Source of the DNA: Candidatus Abzuiibacterium crystallinum
GTDB taxonomy: Bacteria > Omnitrophota > Omnitrophia > Omnitrophales > Abzuiibacteriaceae
NCBI GenBank assembly: GCA_002787155.1
Contig: PCVY01000040.1
Location: forward strand, 15,586-72,335
Direction: 5' to 3'
DNA length: 56,750 bases
Shown: positions 33,814 to 42,650 of the stretch, one piece after another
How the letters are laid out: the number at the start of each line of letters is the position of its first letter
How positions within the stretch are numbered: the first letter of the stretch is position 1
The notes under the pieces: generated by a model
Seen by the model: the letters and a program-made list of their open reading frames with translations, nothing else
Told to the model about the DNA's origin: nothing
The model's database searches: none
Program-made: the position numbers and the translations under genes

Positions 33814-34929
33814 TTAAGGAATGGCAGGCTGCTCGTGTGTCACGCAATGAATACCGCCCAAGCCATAAATAAGTTCGTCGGCGCGAATCCCTCTTACCTT
33901 TCGGTCAGGAAACACTTTTTGCAGTATTCCAAGAGCGTGTTCATCGAAAGAATCCCCAAAAATCGGTACTAAAACCGTTCGGTTTGCAATGTAAAAATTA
34001 GCGTAACTGGCCGGTAAAAACCGAGGTCCTTGCGGCCAATCCGCCTGCCACTTTGAAGCGGGCCGAATGGATTCCGGCATGGGCAGTTCAATGACGTGGA
34101 GTTCTTCACCGTTCGCATCCTTGGCTAAACGCAAACGCTGGAGGTTATCCTGTAAGGGTTTGTAATTGGGATGAAGCGGATCTTGCTCTGTCATGCAAAT
34201 CACCGTGCGCAATCCAACAAAACGCGCAATGTCATCCACGTGCCCATCGGTATCATCTCCCGCAATGCCGGTTCCCAACCAAATCATGTGACGTGCAGCC
34301 AAGAAATATTTCAATCTAAGCTCTATTTGCTCTCGAGTAAAGGAAGCATTGCGATTGGGGTTAAGCAGACATTGTTCTGTGGTCAAAAGTGTCCCGTCGC
34401 CATTACCATCGATGGAACCCCCTTCTAAAATCATGCCTGTCTCAAATGTTTGGATGCCAAGGGCTTGGATAATGGCTTGAGAAGCTAAGTCATCTAAACG
34501 GTGTGTATCATATTTTCCGCCCCAAGCATTAAAAATCCACCGATTGGCGGCTAGTTTATTTTGAGAAGATTGTCCCGATTTAACTAAAAAATTAGGTCCG
34601 TAGTCACGCATCCAGACATCGCAGGTTGGAATTCGGAGAAACTTAATTTGCGTCATCAGAACGCGGCGGTTGATTAATTGTTGTTTGACGATTTGCTCAC
34701 TTTCGGCATCATTGACGAGCAAACAGATTTTTTCGTTTACGGAAATTAATTGAATTATTTCCAGAAAAATATCTTGAACTGCCTCCAAATCATGCCAATT
34801 GTCTTCTTGATGCGGCCAGGCAAGCCAAGTGGCTTCATGTGTTTCCCATTCGGCAGGCAATCGATAATTGAGTGTGAGCGGCGTTGCTTGGGGTTGAAAA
34901 GATGGAGCAAAACGGGAAGGCTGGTTCAT
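33814..34929 (-). CDS. aguA: Agmatine deiminase
   Basis: 371 residues. Hydrolyses agmatine to N-carbamoylputrescine and ammonia. Family residues are clear: WLAWPHQEDNW near the start, DVWMRDYGPNF (about 104-114), ILEGGSIDGNGDGTLLTTEQ (about 167-186), DDTDGHVDDIARF, and the catalytic Cys in GGIHCVTHEQ (Cys362). Full-length. The ATG at 34929 lies one base past the aguB stop, so the two genes form one translation-coupled unit that turns agmatine into putrescine. Confidence 0.95.
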   Translation of the reverse strand: MNQPSRFAPSFQPQATPLTLNYRLPAEWETHEATWLAWPHQEDNWHDLEAVQDIFLEIIQLISVNEKICLLVNDAESEQIVKQQLINRRVLMTQIKFLRIPTCDVWMRDYGPNFLVKSGQSSQNKLAANRWIFNAWGGKYDTHRLDDLASQAIIQALGIQTFETGMILEGGSIDGNGDGTLLTTEQCLLNPNRNASFTREQIELRLKYFLAARHMIWLGTGIAGDDTDGHVDDIARFVGLRTVICMTEQDPLHPNYKPLQDNLQRLRLAKDANGEELHVIELPMPESIRPASKWQADWPQGPRFLPASYANFYIANRTVLVPIFGDSFDEHALGILQKVFPDRKVRGIRADELIYGLGGIHCVTHEQPAIP

Positions 34930-34930
34930 T

Positions 34931-35944
34931 TTAAGTGCTCTTGATTAATCTTAAGTTGAGTTTTTGGTAAGCGTCTACACGTCGGTCGCGCCAAAACGGC
35001 CAATTTTTTCTTGTCTCACGAATCAAGCTAAGCGGACACGTTGCCAATACTATTTCTTCCCGATGCCGGCCGGCTGATTGAATCACCTCTCCAAACGGAT
35101 CCGCCACAAAAGATGAGCCCCAAAAAGTGAGCTGGTCTTCCCGTCCCACGCGATTGACTGCAGCCACAAAAACCCCGTTCGCAATCGCATGACTCCTTTG
35201 AATGGTTTGCCAGGCATTGAGTTCTGCCGATTTATCTTTTGTTTTCGTTTTTTGATGCCACCCGATCGCCGTGGGGTAAAACAAAATATCGGCGCCCTGC
35301 AAACTTGCCAAACGGGCGGCTTCGGGAAACCACTGATCCCAACAAATCAGAACACCGATATTGGCATAGCGCGTTTGAAATACCTTGAAACCTAAATTGC
35401 CGGGTGTGAAATAAAATTTTTCGTAAAAATAAGGATCGTCCGGAATGTGCATTTTTCGATATATCCCCAGCAGTTGACCGTCTGCATCAATAACCGCAAC
35501 CGAATTATAATAACCGGTGCGCCGGGGTGATTTCAGTGTCATGGCCACACCCGTTTCTCCGGGCATCGGAATACGTTTTGCATGGCCCCGGACAGACCTC
35601 GCAACGTCTGTCTTTTTTTCAAAAAAAGGGACAATCAAAACAACCGCGTACTCACGAGCTAAATACTGAAATTGCCGGATAAAAAGACTTTGCGTATGAA
35701 CGGCAAAATCAAAATATCGGGACTTCTGATATTGCGGAAAATAAATGGTGTGGCAAAGTTCTTGCAAACAAATAATTTTAGCCCCGCGTAAAGCAGCCTC
35801 ATCAATTTTCTGTTCGATATGAGCCAGATTCGCATGCGGAGAACTTTTAGTTTTGAGTTGAAGCAATCCGATTGAAGTCACGCTAGAAGACGGCGGAGTC
35901 TTTTTTTGTCTCTTCTTTATTTTAGATTTGAATCTTTTCACCAT
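34931..35944 (-). CDS. aguB: N-carbamoylputrescine amidase with an internal insertion
   Basis: 337 residues. A nitrilase-superfamily enzyme that converts N-carbamoylputrescine to putrescine. The catalytic triad is visible: Glu in CLQEL (about 62), Lys in RKMHIPDDP (about 167) and Cys201 in ICWDQWFPEA. AAGGAAA precedes the ATG. It is longer than usual for two reasons. The first is a basic N-terminal tail of about 20 residues. The second is an extra stretch at about 112-143 between VPFFEK and YYNSVAVID, which in the family nearly touch. The DNA of the insertion begins with a palindrome at 35591-35612. Activity is likely retained but unproven. Confidence 0.92.
   Translation of the reverse strand: MVKRFKSKIKKRQKKTPPSSSVTSIGLLQLKTKSSPHANLAHIEQKIDEAALRGAKIICLQELCHTIYFPQYQKSRYFDFAVHTQSLFIRQFQYLAREYAVVLIVPFFEKKTDVARSVRGHAKRIPMPGETGVAMTLKSPRRTGYYNSVAVIDADGQLLGIYRKMHIPDDPYFYEKFYFTPGNLGFKVFQTRYANIGVLICWDQWFPEAARLASLQGADILFYPTAIGWHQKTKTKDKSAELNAWQTIQRSHAIANGVFVAAVNRVGREDQLTFWGSSFVADPFGEVIQSAGRHREEIVLATCPLSLIRETRKNWPFWRDRRVDAYQKLNLRLIKST
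35591..35612. repeat. Palindrome at the edge of the aguB insertion
   Basis: GACAGAC (35591-35597) and GTCTGTC (35606-35612) pair around CTCGCAAC. The hairpin marks one side of the roughly 95-base segment (about 35516-35611) that encodes residues absent from typical AguB proteins. It may be a remnant of a small palindromic element that inserted in frame. Confidence 0.4.
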
Positions 35945-36047
35945 TATTTCCTTCTTTTCTAATTTGTAACGACATTTTTACAGAAATCACGTAGTGATAT
36001 TCGCTAAATCGTAGTATAATGCCAAAACGTCAGATGGATGGCTATTG

Positions 36048-37118
36048 ATGGCCGTTATGAAGAAAAAAACAGATAAAAATATCACATCCGTCACACATGC
36101 TAAGCGGCTCCTGCGATTTCTGTCTAAAAATAAAAAGAAAATATCATCTCTGTTAATTTTAACCCACGATTACCCCGATCCCGATGCATTGGCCAGCGCT
36201 TACGCTTTAAACTTTCTGGTAGAAAAATGTTACGGGATATCATCGCGGATCGTTTATAGCGGTGTCATTGGGCGGACAGAAAATCGTTGGATGATGAATA
36301 TTCTTAAAATCCCTGCGCACCGTTTGCGGCCATCTGACTTTAAGCGGTATAAAAATGTCGCTTTGGTTGATTCACAGCCTGAATTTGAAAACAATGCATT
36401 TCCCCGGTATGAGCATGCGACCATTGTCATCGATCAACATGCTTCCAAAGGCGAGAAACCTAACGCTGATTTTGTCGCGATTGACACCGAATGCGGTGCC
36501 ACCTGCGTTATCCTGGCGCAGGCTCTCTTATTGAAACGTGTTGAAATTCCCGTACGCATCGCCACAGCCTTGGCTTACGGCATCCTCTCCGACACACTCA
36601 ATTTATACCGAGCTTCACGGCATGATGTCGTGGACACTTACCTGGGCGTCTTACATTCTTGTGATATGCGTGCTTTAGCGCGAATTCAAAATCCCGTTAG
36701 ACCGCGAACCTTTTTCATGACTTTACGCAAGGCATTACAAGATGCGATGATGAAACGCCGTTTGATTGTGTCGCATCTCGGTTTTGTTAAAAACCCCGAT
36801 TTGGTTTCTCAGGTTGCCGACTTTTTATTAACCAACAAAGGTATTAACTGGTCGGTGTGTACCGGCCGATATAATGGCAAAATATACGTGTCTCTTCGGG
36901 CCGCAAGCCCTAATGCAGAAGCCGGTGAAGTGCTTCGAGATATTTTTGAGAGCAAAGATGAAGCCGGCGGCCGCGGAACGGTTGCGGGCGGAAGTTTTCA
37001 TATTGGCTTAGGCGCAATTGAAGAATTGTGGAAAGAGGAAGAGCAGGCTTTGATTCAACGTTTAACCAAACGATTACGCATCCCTGCAAAAGGGCAGTTT
37101 TATTTTCCGTTCCGGTAA
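36048..37118 (+). CDS. DHH-family phosphoesterase (NrnA-like)
   Basis: About 356 residues from the ATG at 36048 (a TTG at 36045 and an ATG at 36057 are alternatives). The metal-binding motifs of the DHH superfamily are present: THDYPDPDALAS, VDSQP, VIDQHAS (DQH in place of DHH) and ILSDTLNL. A C-terminal DHHA1 domain ends with the glycine-rich GGRGTVAGGSFHIGLG. Likely substrates are short oligonucleotides, c-di-AMP-derived pApA or related nucleotides, by analogy with NrnA/GdpP. The window also encodes a diadenylate cyclase. mgtE follows 14 bases downstream. Confidence 0.85.
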   Translation: MAVMKKKTDKNITSVTHAKRLLRFLSKNKKKISSLLILTHDYPDPDALASAYALNFLVEKCYGISSRIVYSGVIGRTENRWMMNILKIPAHRLRPSDFKRYKNVALVDSQPEFENNAFPRYEHATIVIDQHASKGEKPNADFVAIDTECGATCVILAQALLLKRVEIPVRIATALAYGILSDTLNLYRASRHDVVDTYLGVLHSCDMRALARIQNPVRPRTFFMTLRKALQDAMMKRRLIVSHLGFVKNPDLVSQVADFLLTNKGINWSVCTGRYNGKIYVSLRAASPNAEAGEVLRDIFESKDEAGGRGTVAGGSFHIGLGAIEELWKEEEQALIQRLTKRLRIPAKGQFYFPFR

Positions 37119-37132
37119 ACTGAGAAATTGTC

Positions 37133-38443
37133 ATGACAACGCGTGATGCTTTAATTCCTATCGTCAGGAAATATTTTGAGGAAGACCCGCTGCGCGCTGC
37201 GCACAGCTTGGAAACCTTGTCTGAAGAAGAAGCCATCAGTGTGCTGAAGACGCTCGCACCAACATTAATTTCGCAGGCCTTTCCTTACCTTTCGCTTAAT
37301 TATGCATCCAGTTTGTTAAAAGATTTGCCCCAAGATCTCCGTAACGAGATTTTAGATAAACTCGACCCTCAGCAAGCAGCCTCCATCTTGTCCGATCTCC
37401 CTCAGGAAGGCAGAGCGGCTGTTTCTGAGACGCTTTCGCCCCATATTAAGCATAAATTACAGGAATACTTAAACTACCCCGAAGACAGTGCGGGCCGAAT
37501 CATGAGCACTGATTACCTGGCTTTACATACGGATCTCCAAGTCAAAGATGCAATCGCTAAAATCAGGTCCATGGCACGCCGTAAAAATCCCGAATCCTAC
37601 GGCTATGTGGTTGACCATGAAAATCACTTGGTGGGCGTTTTGAACATGCGTGATTTGTTGCTCGCTCAAAGCCAGGCTACATTGGATGTCGTCATGCGAA
37701 AGGACATTTTTGCGGTTCCCTTCACGATGGATCGCGAACAAGTGGCGGAAGAATTATCGAAGCGCGGTTTTTTTGCGGCACCGGTCGTTGATAACGAAAA
37801 ACGGCTTCTAGGCGTTATCAAAGCGGAACATTTATTAGATGATGTTCAGGAAGAAGCCACGGAAGACTTTCAAAAAATGTTCGGTGCCGGCGGCGACGAG
37901 CGCGCTTTCTCGCCTGTTGGTTTTTCCCTTAAAATGCGGCTGCCATGGCTTCACGTGAATTTGGCAACTGCTTTTCTGGCTGCCTTTGTGGTGGCCTGTT
38001 TTGAGGACATCATTGCCAAGTTAACCATCTTGGCAGTCTTCTTACCTGTTGTAGCCGGACAAGGCGGTAATGCGGGGGCTCAATCGTTGGCGGTTGTCAT
38101 ACGCGGACTCGTGATGCGCGAGATTCCGCCTAAGAAAGCCGCGCAGCTCATCTTAAAAGAAGCATGGCTCGGAACCGTGGGCGGCGTCGCCACCGGTCTC
38201 GTCACAGCTTTGGTAGCTTGGTGGTGGGCTGGCAACCCCATGTTGGGTGTTGTCATTGGGCTCGCCATGATTGTCAATTTATCCATTGCGGGTTTTGCCG
38301 GAGCTGCCATTCCTATCGTCATGAAACGGATTGGTTTAGATCCTGCCCAGTGTTCAAACATCATCCTGACCACCGTTACCGATGTCATGGGCTTCTTTTC
38401 TTTCCTAGGACTCGCTGTTCTTTTTGAAAGTTATCTCATTTAA
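37133..38443 (+). CDS. mgtE: MgtE magnesium transporter
   Basis: 436 residues. An N-terminal helical domain (about 1-110, with DLPQDLRNEILDKL) is followed by two CBS domains (about 120-245; motif YPEDSAGRIMSTDY at the junction) and a five-TM channel domain (about 270-436). The channel domain carries VVAGQGGNAGAQSLAVVIRG, the signature of the Mg2+ pore. The CBS and N domains sense cytoplasmic Mg2+ and gate the channel. It starts 14 bases after the DHH phosphoesterase gene, forming a two-gene operon. Confidence 0.95.
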   Translation: MTTRDALIPIVRKYFEEDPLRAAHSLETLSEEEAISVLKTLAPTLISQAFPYLSLNYASSLLKDLPQDLRNEILDKLDPQQAASILSDLPQEGRAAVSETLSPHIKHKLQEYLNYPEDSAGRIMSTDYLALHTDLQVKDAIAKIRSMARRKNPESYGYVVDHENHLVGVLNMRDLLLAQSQATLDVVMRKDIFAVPFTMDREQVAEELSKRGFFAAPVVDNEKRLLGVIKAEHLLDDVQEEATEDFQKMFGAGGDERAFSPVGFSLKMRLPWLHVNLATAFLAAFVVACFEDIIAKLTILAVFLPVVAGQGGNAGAQSLAVVIRGLVMREIPPKKAAQLILKEAWLGTVGGVATGLVTALVAWWWAGNPMLGVVIGLAMIVNLSIAGFAGAAIPIVMKRIGLDPAQCSNIILTTVTDVMGFFSFLGLAVLFESYLI

Positions 38444-38516
38444 AATAAGCAGGCGAGTAAACCATTGGTTCCAACAAGAGCGGTGGAATGAATTACGAAT
38501 TGGTTGAAGCGGCGGA

Positions 38517-39038
38517 TCAACTATTTTTTAACACATAAAGCCCTGCGTAGACTTTGTGGTCGACCAAAAAACCTTCTTTTGATTTCTGCATAAGCCACGC
38601 GTCAATTTCTTTAAGCGGCACTTCATGTACGGTAATATTTTCCGTTTGATCACCCCCGCCATTGCCCACTTTCTTCAGTCCGGTAGCCCTGAAAACAGTC
38701 ATCACATCGGAACTGGAGGAGCCTGAAATGGCACCGTTGGAAACAAAAATCATTTTGCCGGCTGAATAACCAGTTTCTTCGATTAATTCACGGTTGGCAG
38801 CTTCTTCTAGGGATTCTTCCGACTGGTTGGTATTAGCACCATCCGCTAATCCGGCCGGAAATTCGATGGTTTTTCTGGCGAGCGGTACGCGGTATTGCTC
38901 AACCAAAATCACCTTCCCGTCATCAGTCACGGGAAGCATGGCAACAATGCCGCAACAGTTAACGCGTTCAATGTATTCCCACCCGTCTTTTTCGACCAAG
39001 CGTTTAAATTTACCTTCGTAAAGTGTTTTCTTACTCAT
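38517..39038 (-). CDS. Nudix hydrolase, ADP-ribose pyrophosphatase-like
   Basis: 173 residues. The Nudix box is GLADG...EEAANRELIEETGY, with the REx2EE core and a few extra residues in the first loop. The N-terminal VILVEQYRVPLARKTIEFPAG stretch is typical of ADP-sugar pyrophosphatases (NudF type), which hydrolyse ADP-ribose to AMP and ribose phosphate. AAGGAC lies upstream of the ATG. It is 57 bases downstream of the homospermidine synthase gene on the same strand; no functional link is evident. Confidence 0.88.
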   Translation of the reverse strand: MSKKTLYEGKFKRLVEKDGWEYIERVNCCGIVAMLPVTDDGKVILVEQYRVPLARKTIEFPAGLADGANTNQSEESLEEAANRELIEETGYSAGKMIFVSNGAISGSSSSDVMTVFRATGLKKVGNGGGDQTENITVHEVPLKEIDAWLMQKSKEGFLVDHKVYAGLYVLKNS

Positions 39039-39095
39039 AATTCAGTTAGTCCTTGCCAGGCGAAAGAAATGGACGAGGAAGATAAGTTTTTAACT

Positions 39096-40595
39096 TTACG
39101 CAGACGCCGTTTCAAAAACTTCCTTAGGCAGCGCCATGGCGCGCTGCTGGGGATCTACCAGGAAGGTTGTAAACTGCCACACGTCCTCTTCTTTTGGTTT
39201 AGCAATATCGTATTTGGTAAATTTAGTATTAAGGCTTTTGAGCGGTGTCCAATCAACCGCTTCGGAAAAGAAAGGGCTGATGTAAGGCATGGCCACTTTT
39301 AAAATATATTCATGGTCAATATCGTCCGGCATTAAAAAGCCCCTTTTTGGATTTTGAATCATCCACATGGCAGCTGCCACAACCGAAATGGCTACTTGAA
39401 GCGTCGTGGCTTGTTGATGAGGGGCAAGTTGACGTGCCGTGTGAATGTCTAAGAGAGACCCGCACCACCAAGATTTAAAATCATGACCCATCAATAAAAC
39501 GCCCAATTGATCTTCGCCGTCGGTAATTTCATCACTCATAATGCGCTGGTCCTTTTGTAAATCAAACTGACGCATCTCTAATTCATGCAGTGAATTAATG
39601 GCCGCGTCACTCGGGCAATAAGCGTAATGAACTGTCGGCCGATACACTGCTTTCCCATCTTCCCAAACAGTAAGTCGGTCTGAAATGCTGAAAGCTTCCC
39701 CATGCCTGATCACCATACCGGTAATTTCGCCGCAAGGCACCCAAGAGCGTACCCACGTTTTCATGCCGATGGTTCTGAGACAAATTTGATTGCGCGGGCC
39801 TGTCTTATGAAAATAAGCGTTTTTGGGAACATACTTTTCGTGCGTTCCCCATCCTAATTCTGCGGGAGCGACACCTTCTTCAAAAAACCCTTCGATGCTC
39901 CACGTGTTGACAAATTCATTCACCTTTTTCGGTTGATTGGTAATTTGAGTATCCCGCTCACTAATGTGAATACTTTTAACCCCCGTCAATCGGGCTAATT
40001 GATTGAATGCCTTATCAGCCAAGGCTTTCTCAAGTTCGGCTGTTCTCGGATCGCCCGGTTTGTCATTCAATATTTTCTCAGCAATCTCCATCAAAGCCCG
40101 CTTAGTGAAATGTGACACCAGCCCCGGATTGGCACCGTGATCGACTATAGCGGTCGTCCCATGATTACTACCCCAGCTATCGATCATGCGTCTGAGCTCC
40201 ATATGACGCGCATAGAGGGTATATTTGGCGGGTTCATTGCGTTCAGCATCTTGATAAGGATCCCATTCCTCAACAGAGGTATTGACATAAAAAACTTCGT
40301 TCTGCCGGCACCATTGCACAATGGCCATGCAATCGATATTCCATGCCAAATCGATAATCAGGTCACCCTTTGTGACATATTTAGCCAAAAGCTGAGCATG
40401 GTTATCTTTTTTGACCCGGTCTGTCACGTAATGAACGCCCCGATCGAGAGCCTCTTTCACACGTTTACGGTTGTCAACAAAGTCCATGATGGTAATTTTA
40501 TTCGCCGGCATCTCGAACTTTTCAAGGACAAGCGGAACGGCACACTGCGATACTGATCCGCATCCAATGATTAGAATTTTTCCGTCGAATTTCAT
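39096..40595 (-). CDS. hss: Homospermidine synthase (bacterial Hss type)
   Basis: 499 residues from the ATG at 40595, which has a strong GGGGAG ribosome-binding site eight bases upstream. A longer reading to 40664 lacks support. The N-terminal Rossmann motif KILIIGCGSVSQCAVPLV binds NAD. Segments DLAWNIDCMAIVQWCRQNEV, VDHGANPGLVSHF and IRHGEAFSISDRLTVW match bacterial homospermidine synthase rather than plain saccharopine dehydrogenase. The enzyme makes homospermidine from two putrescines via NAD-linked transfer of an aminobutyl group. Putrescine would come from AguA/AguB encoded 3 kb away. Confidence 0.85.
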   Translation of the reverse strand: MKFDGKILIIGCGSVSQCAVPLVLEKFEMPANKITIMDFVDNRKRVKEALDRGVHYVTDRVKKDNHAQLLAKYVTKGDLIIDLAWNIDCMAIVQWCRQNEVFYVNTSVEEWDPYQDAERNEPAKYTLYARHMELRRMIDSWGSNHGTTAIVDHGANPGLVSHFTKRALMEIAEKILNDKPGDPRTAELEKALADKAFNQLARLTGVKSIHISERDTQITNQPKKVNEFVNTWSIEGFFEEGVAPAELGWGTHEKYVPKNAYFHKTGPRNQICLRTIGMKTWVRSWVPCGEITGMVIRHGEAFSISDRLTVWEDGKAVYRPTVHYAYCPSDAAINSLHELEMRQFDLQKDQRIMSDEITDGEDQLGVLLMGHDFKSWWCGSLLDIHTARQLAPHQQATTLQVAISVVAAAMWMIQNPKRGFLMPDDIDHEYILKVAMPYISPFFSEAVDWTPLKSLNTKFTKYDIAKPKEEDVWQFTTFLVDPQQRAMALPKEVFETASA

Positions 40596-40756
40596 GATCG
40601 ACTCCCCTCTGTTGCAATGTGTCCGTTGGGATTCATTGAAAAATATAGGAAAATTGTAACACAAACACTCGGAAATGAAACCAAAAAATGTATTTGATTA
40701 ATTTTTTTCTGATTTAGCTGACGAACAGAAAAAATTGCGGAGAACTTCGATGAAAA

Positions 40757-41140
40757 TTAATTTCGGCAAAAAGAAAAAATAAGCAACAACCAACCCGCTA
40801 ACAGCGACAAGCCGCCGATGGGAGTCACCGCTCCCCATATTTTAATACCACTTAAAGCTAAAACATAAAGACTGCCGGAAAAAATAAAAGTGCCGAAGAT
40901 AAAAAACCAGCCGGATAGGCTGAACCACACTTGATTGAAATGCAGGCACAACAAACCAAGTACTAACAAAACGACAGCATGATACATTTGGTAACGAACA
41001 CCAACTTCAAAAACAAGAAACATGCTTTCGGAGAGTTTTGTTTTTAAAGCATGCGCACCAAAAGCGCCAAAAACAACTCCGCAGAATCCGAACAAAGCCC
41101 CTGCTATCAAAAACAGTTTACCGCTCATCGCATTCGCCAT
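40757..41140 (-). CDS. DUF423 small membrane protein
   Basis: 127 residues and four hydrophobic segments. GAFGAHALKTKLS near 26-38 and YQMYHAVVLLVLGLL near 50-64 are the family signature (YgdD/DUF423). The function is unknown. The ATG at 41140 overlaps the stop of the SPOR gene (TAATG); a second Met at 41128 could also be used. It is the last gene of the metH-cdaA-SPOR-DUF423 run. Confidence 0.9.
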   Translation of the reverse strand: MANAMSGKLFLIAGALFGFCGVVFGAFGAHALKTKLSESMFLVFEVGVRYQMYHAVVLLVLGLLCLHFNQVWFSLSGWFFIFGTFIFSGSLYVLALSGIKIWGAVTPIGGLSLLAGWLLLIFSFCRN

Positions 41141-41769
41141 TAGGGCCTTACCAATCGAATAAAAGCGTCGCCATATGCTTTTTCCCCCAACGCTTCTTTT
41201 AAGGAGGGTAAAGCGGATTTTGCTTCCTCATACGTTTCATAAGTGCCTAAACAGACTCTGAAGTACCGTCCGCCCGGTAAAATATAAGCGTCATGCCCCG
41301 CCGCTTGCAGTTTGCCAATTTGCGCTTGAGCCTGGGTTTCCTTTTGGTAAGTCACAAGTTGAACGGTATAAAACAAGATTCGGTGCTTGATCAAATCAAG
41401 TGCGCTTGGAGTTTTCTCGGATTGGAGGGCGGGCGCAGCTTTCGGAGAAGTATTTGATTCTGTTTTGACCAAGGTTTCCTCTATCATTTCGGCTGGCCCG
41501 GCAGGTTCAACACTTAAAGACTCTGTTTCCGGCAGCGGTAACTGAAATTGCGGAACTTGACCCCACGGCACCTGGCGGCGTACGCCCATTTGATAAGCAC
41601 CGATTAATAGAATAAGAACGATAACGCTAAGAAAAAAATACTTGAAGCTGAATTTTCTCTCTTTTCTTAAAGTTTGAGGATGAGCGTTGGCTGTTTGAAA
41701 AGTAAAAGTGGAAACGTCTTTACGTTTTTGGCGTTCCGCATTTTGAAGCGCATCTACTATTCGGCTCAT
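41140..41769 (-). CDS. SPOR-domain inner-membrane protein
   Basis: 209 residues. A short cytoplasmic part begins MSRIVDALQNAERQKRK, similar to the N-termini of GspB-type and polysaccharide-export partner proteins. One TM follows at about 43-61, then a proline-rich linker and a C-terminal SPOR domain (about 133-205: FYTVQLVTYQKETQAQAQI ... GRYFRVCLGTYETYEEA). SPOR domains bind denuded peptidoglycan at division sites. Probably a periplasmic peptidoglycan-binding protein tethered in the inner membrane. Downstream of cdaA by 46 bases. Confidence 0.82.
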   Translation of the reverse strand: MSRIVDALQNAERQKRKDVSTFTFQTANAHPQTLRKERKFSFKYFFLSVIVLILLIGAYQMGVRRQVPWGQVPQFQLPLPETESLSVEPAGPAEMIEETLVKTESNTSPKAAPALQSEKTPSALDLIKHRILFYTVQLVTYQKETQAQAQIGKLQAAGHDAYILPGGRYFRVCLGTYETYEEAKSALPSLKEALGEKAYGDAFIRLVRP

Positions 41770-41814
41770 GGAGGGTTATTATAACGCTTGAAAACGATAA
41801 ATAGCCAGCTTCAT

Positions 41815-42579
41815 TTAAAGGCCCAGTTGTTTTGGTTGAATCATCTTAAGGATGTCTTTTCCCTTCACGCCTGCTGTCAGTAAACGCATTAGTTCTTTTC
41901 CATTCTCAATTTTAATTAACGTTCCCCGTGACGCTACGCTGATTTCACCTCTTTCTTCCGAAACAACAATCACCAAAGCATCCGTCTTTTCAGTAAGGCC
42001 AATGGCTGAGCGATGTCGCGTCCCCACCCCCATTGAGACCGGTTTTTGAGTCGCCAGCGGTAAAATCGCTTTGACGCGCTTGACACGGCCGTCGTGAATG
42101 ACCACTGCGCCATCATGGATGGGCGAAGCTGTGACAAAAAATGCCATTAAGATTTTTGCGTTCACGCCAGCATCATGTTCGATGCTTTCTTTAATCGCCT
42201 GATCTAAACGCTGTTTGCGTTGTAAAACGATCGTGGCACCGATTCGTCTTTGCGCTAAAAGCGTAACAGCTTGAAAAATTTCATTTACAAAAGGTGGAAT
42301 GGTTTTACCAATGGGCACATGATGCCGAATGGAATCAACGATTGTCCCGCTGAGGAAGACCAGTAAATCAAAGACAATGACTGCTAAAGCAATGCAGATA
42401 ATGATCAAGCTTGTCCATTGACGAATTGCTTCCGGAAAATCGGCGGGAAACAACATGAGAGCAGACCAAAAACAAAAAAAACTTAGAAGAAGGCGGGAAA
42501 CCAACGGCCACCACTTGACGGTGGGTTGACGTAGTAATAACAGAATTGCCGTGATCCCGGCCAAAATAGTGATGTGCAT
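41815..42579 (-). CDS. cdaA: Diadenylate cyclase, CdaA type
   Basis: 254 residues. Three N-terminal membrane segments (about 3-20, 28-46, 54-78) are followed by a DAC (DisA_N) domain. The catalytic DGA is in IHDGAVVIHDGRV (about 154-166) and the RHR motif in GTRHRSAIG (about 186-194), with VSEERGEISVA beyond. It makes c-di-AMP from two ATP, which commonly controls potassium and osmotic balance and wall integrity. metH is 71 bases upstream on the same strand, and a SPOR protein follows. Confidence 0.94.
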   Translation of the reverse strand: MHITILAGITAILLLLRQPTVKWWPLVSRLLLSFFCFWSALMLFPADFPEAIRQWTSLIIICIALAVIVFDLLVFLSGTIVDSIRHHVPIGKTIPPFVNEIFQAVTLLAQRRIGATIVLQRKQRLDQAIKESIEHDAGVNAKILMAFFVTASPIHDGAVVIHDGRVKRVKAILPLATQKPVSMGVGTRHRSAIGLTEKTDALVIVVSEERGEISVASRGTLIKIENGKELMRLLTAGVKGKDILKMIQPKQLGL

Positions 42580-42593
42580 GTGCGTGAACAGCG

Positions 42594-42627
42594 AATAGCA
42601 AACGCATTACGTTACACTTTTGCTATT
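42594..42627 (-). terminator. Possible hairpin between metH and cdaA
   Basis: AATAGCAAA (42594-42602) and TTTGCTATT (42619-42627) are 9-bp inverted arms with a 16-base loop, just past the metH stop. There is no clear U-tract, so it may be a weak terminator or a processing hairpin. Confidence 0.3.
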
Positions 42628-42650
42628 TCACTGTCAACAGACAGATTCCC

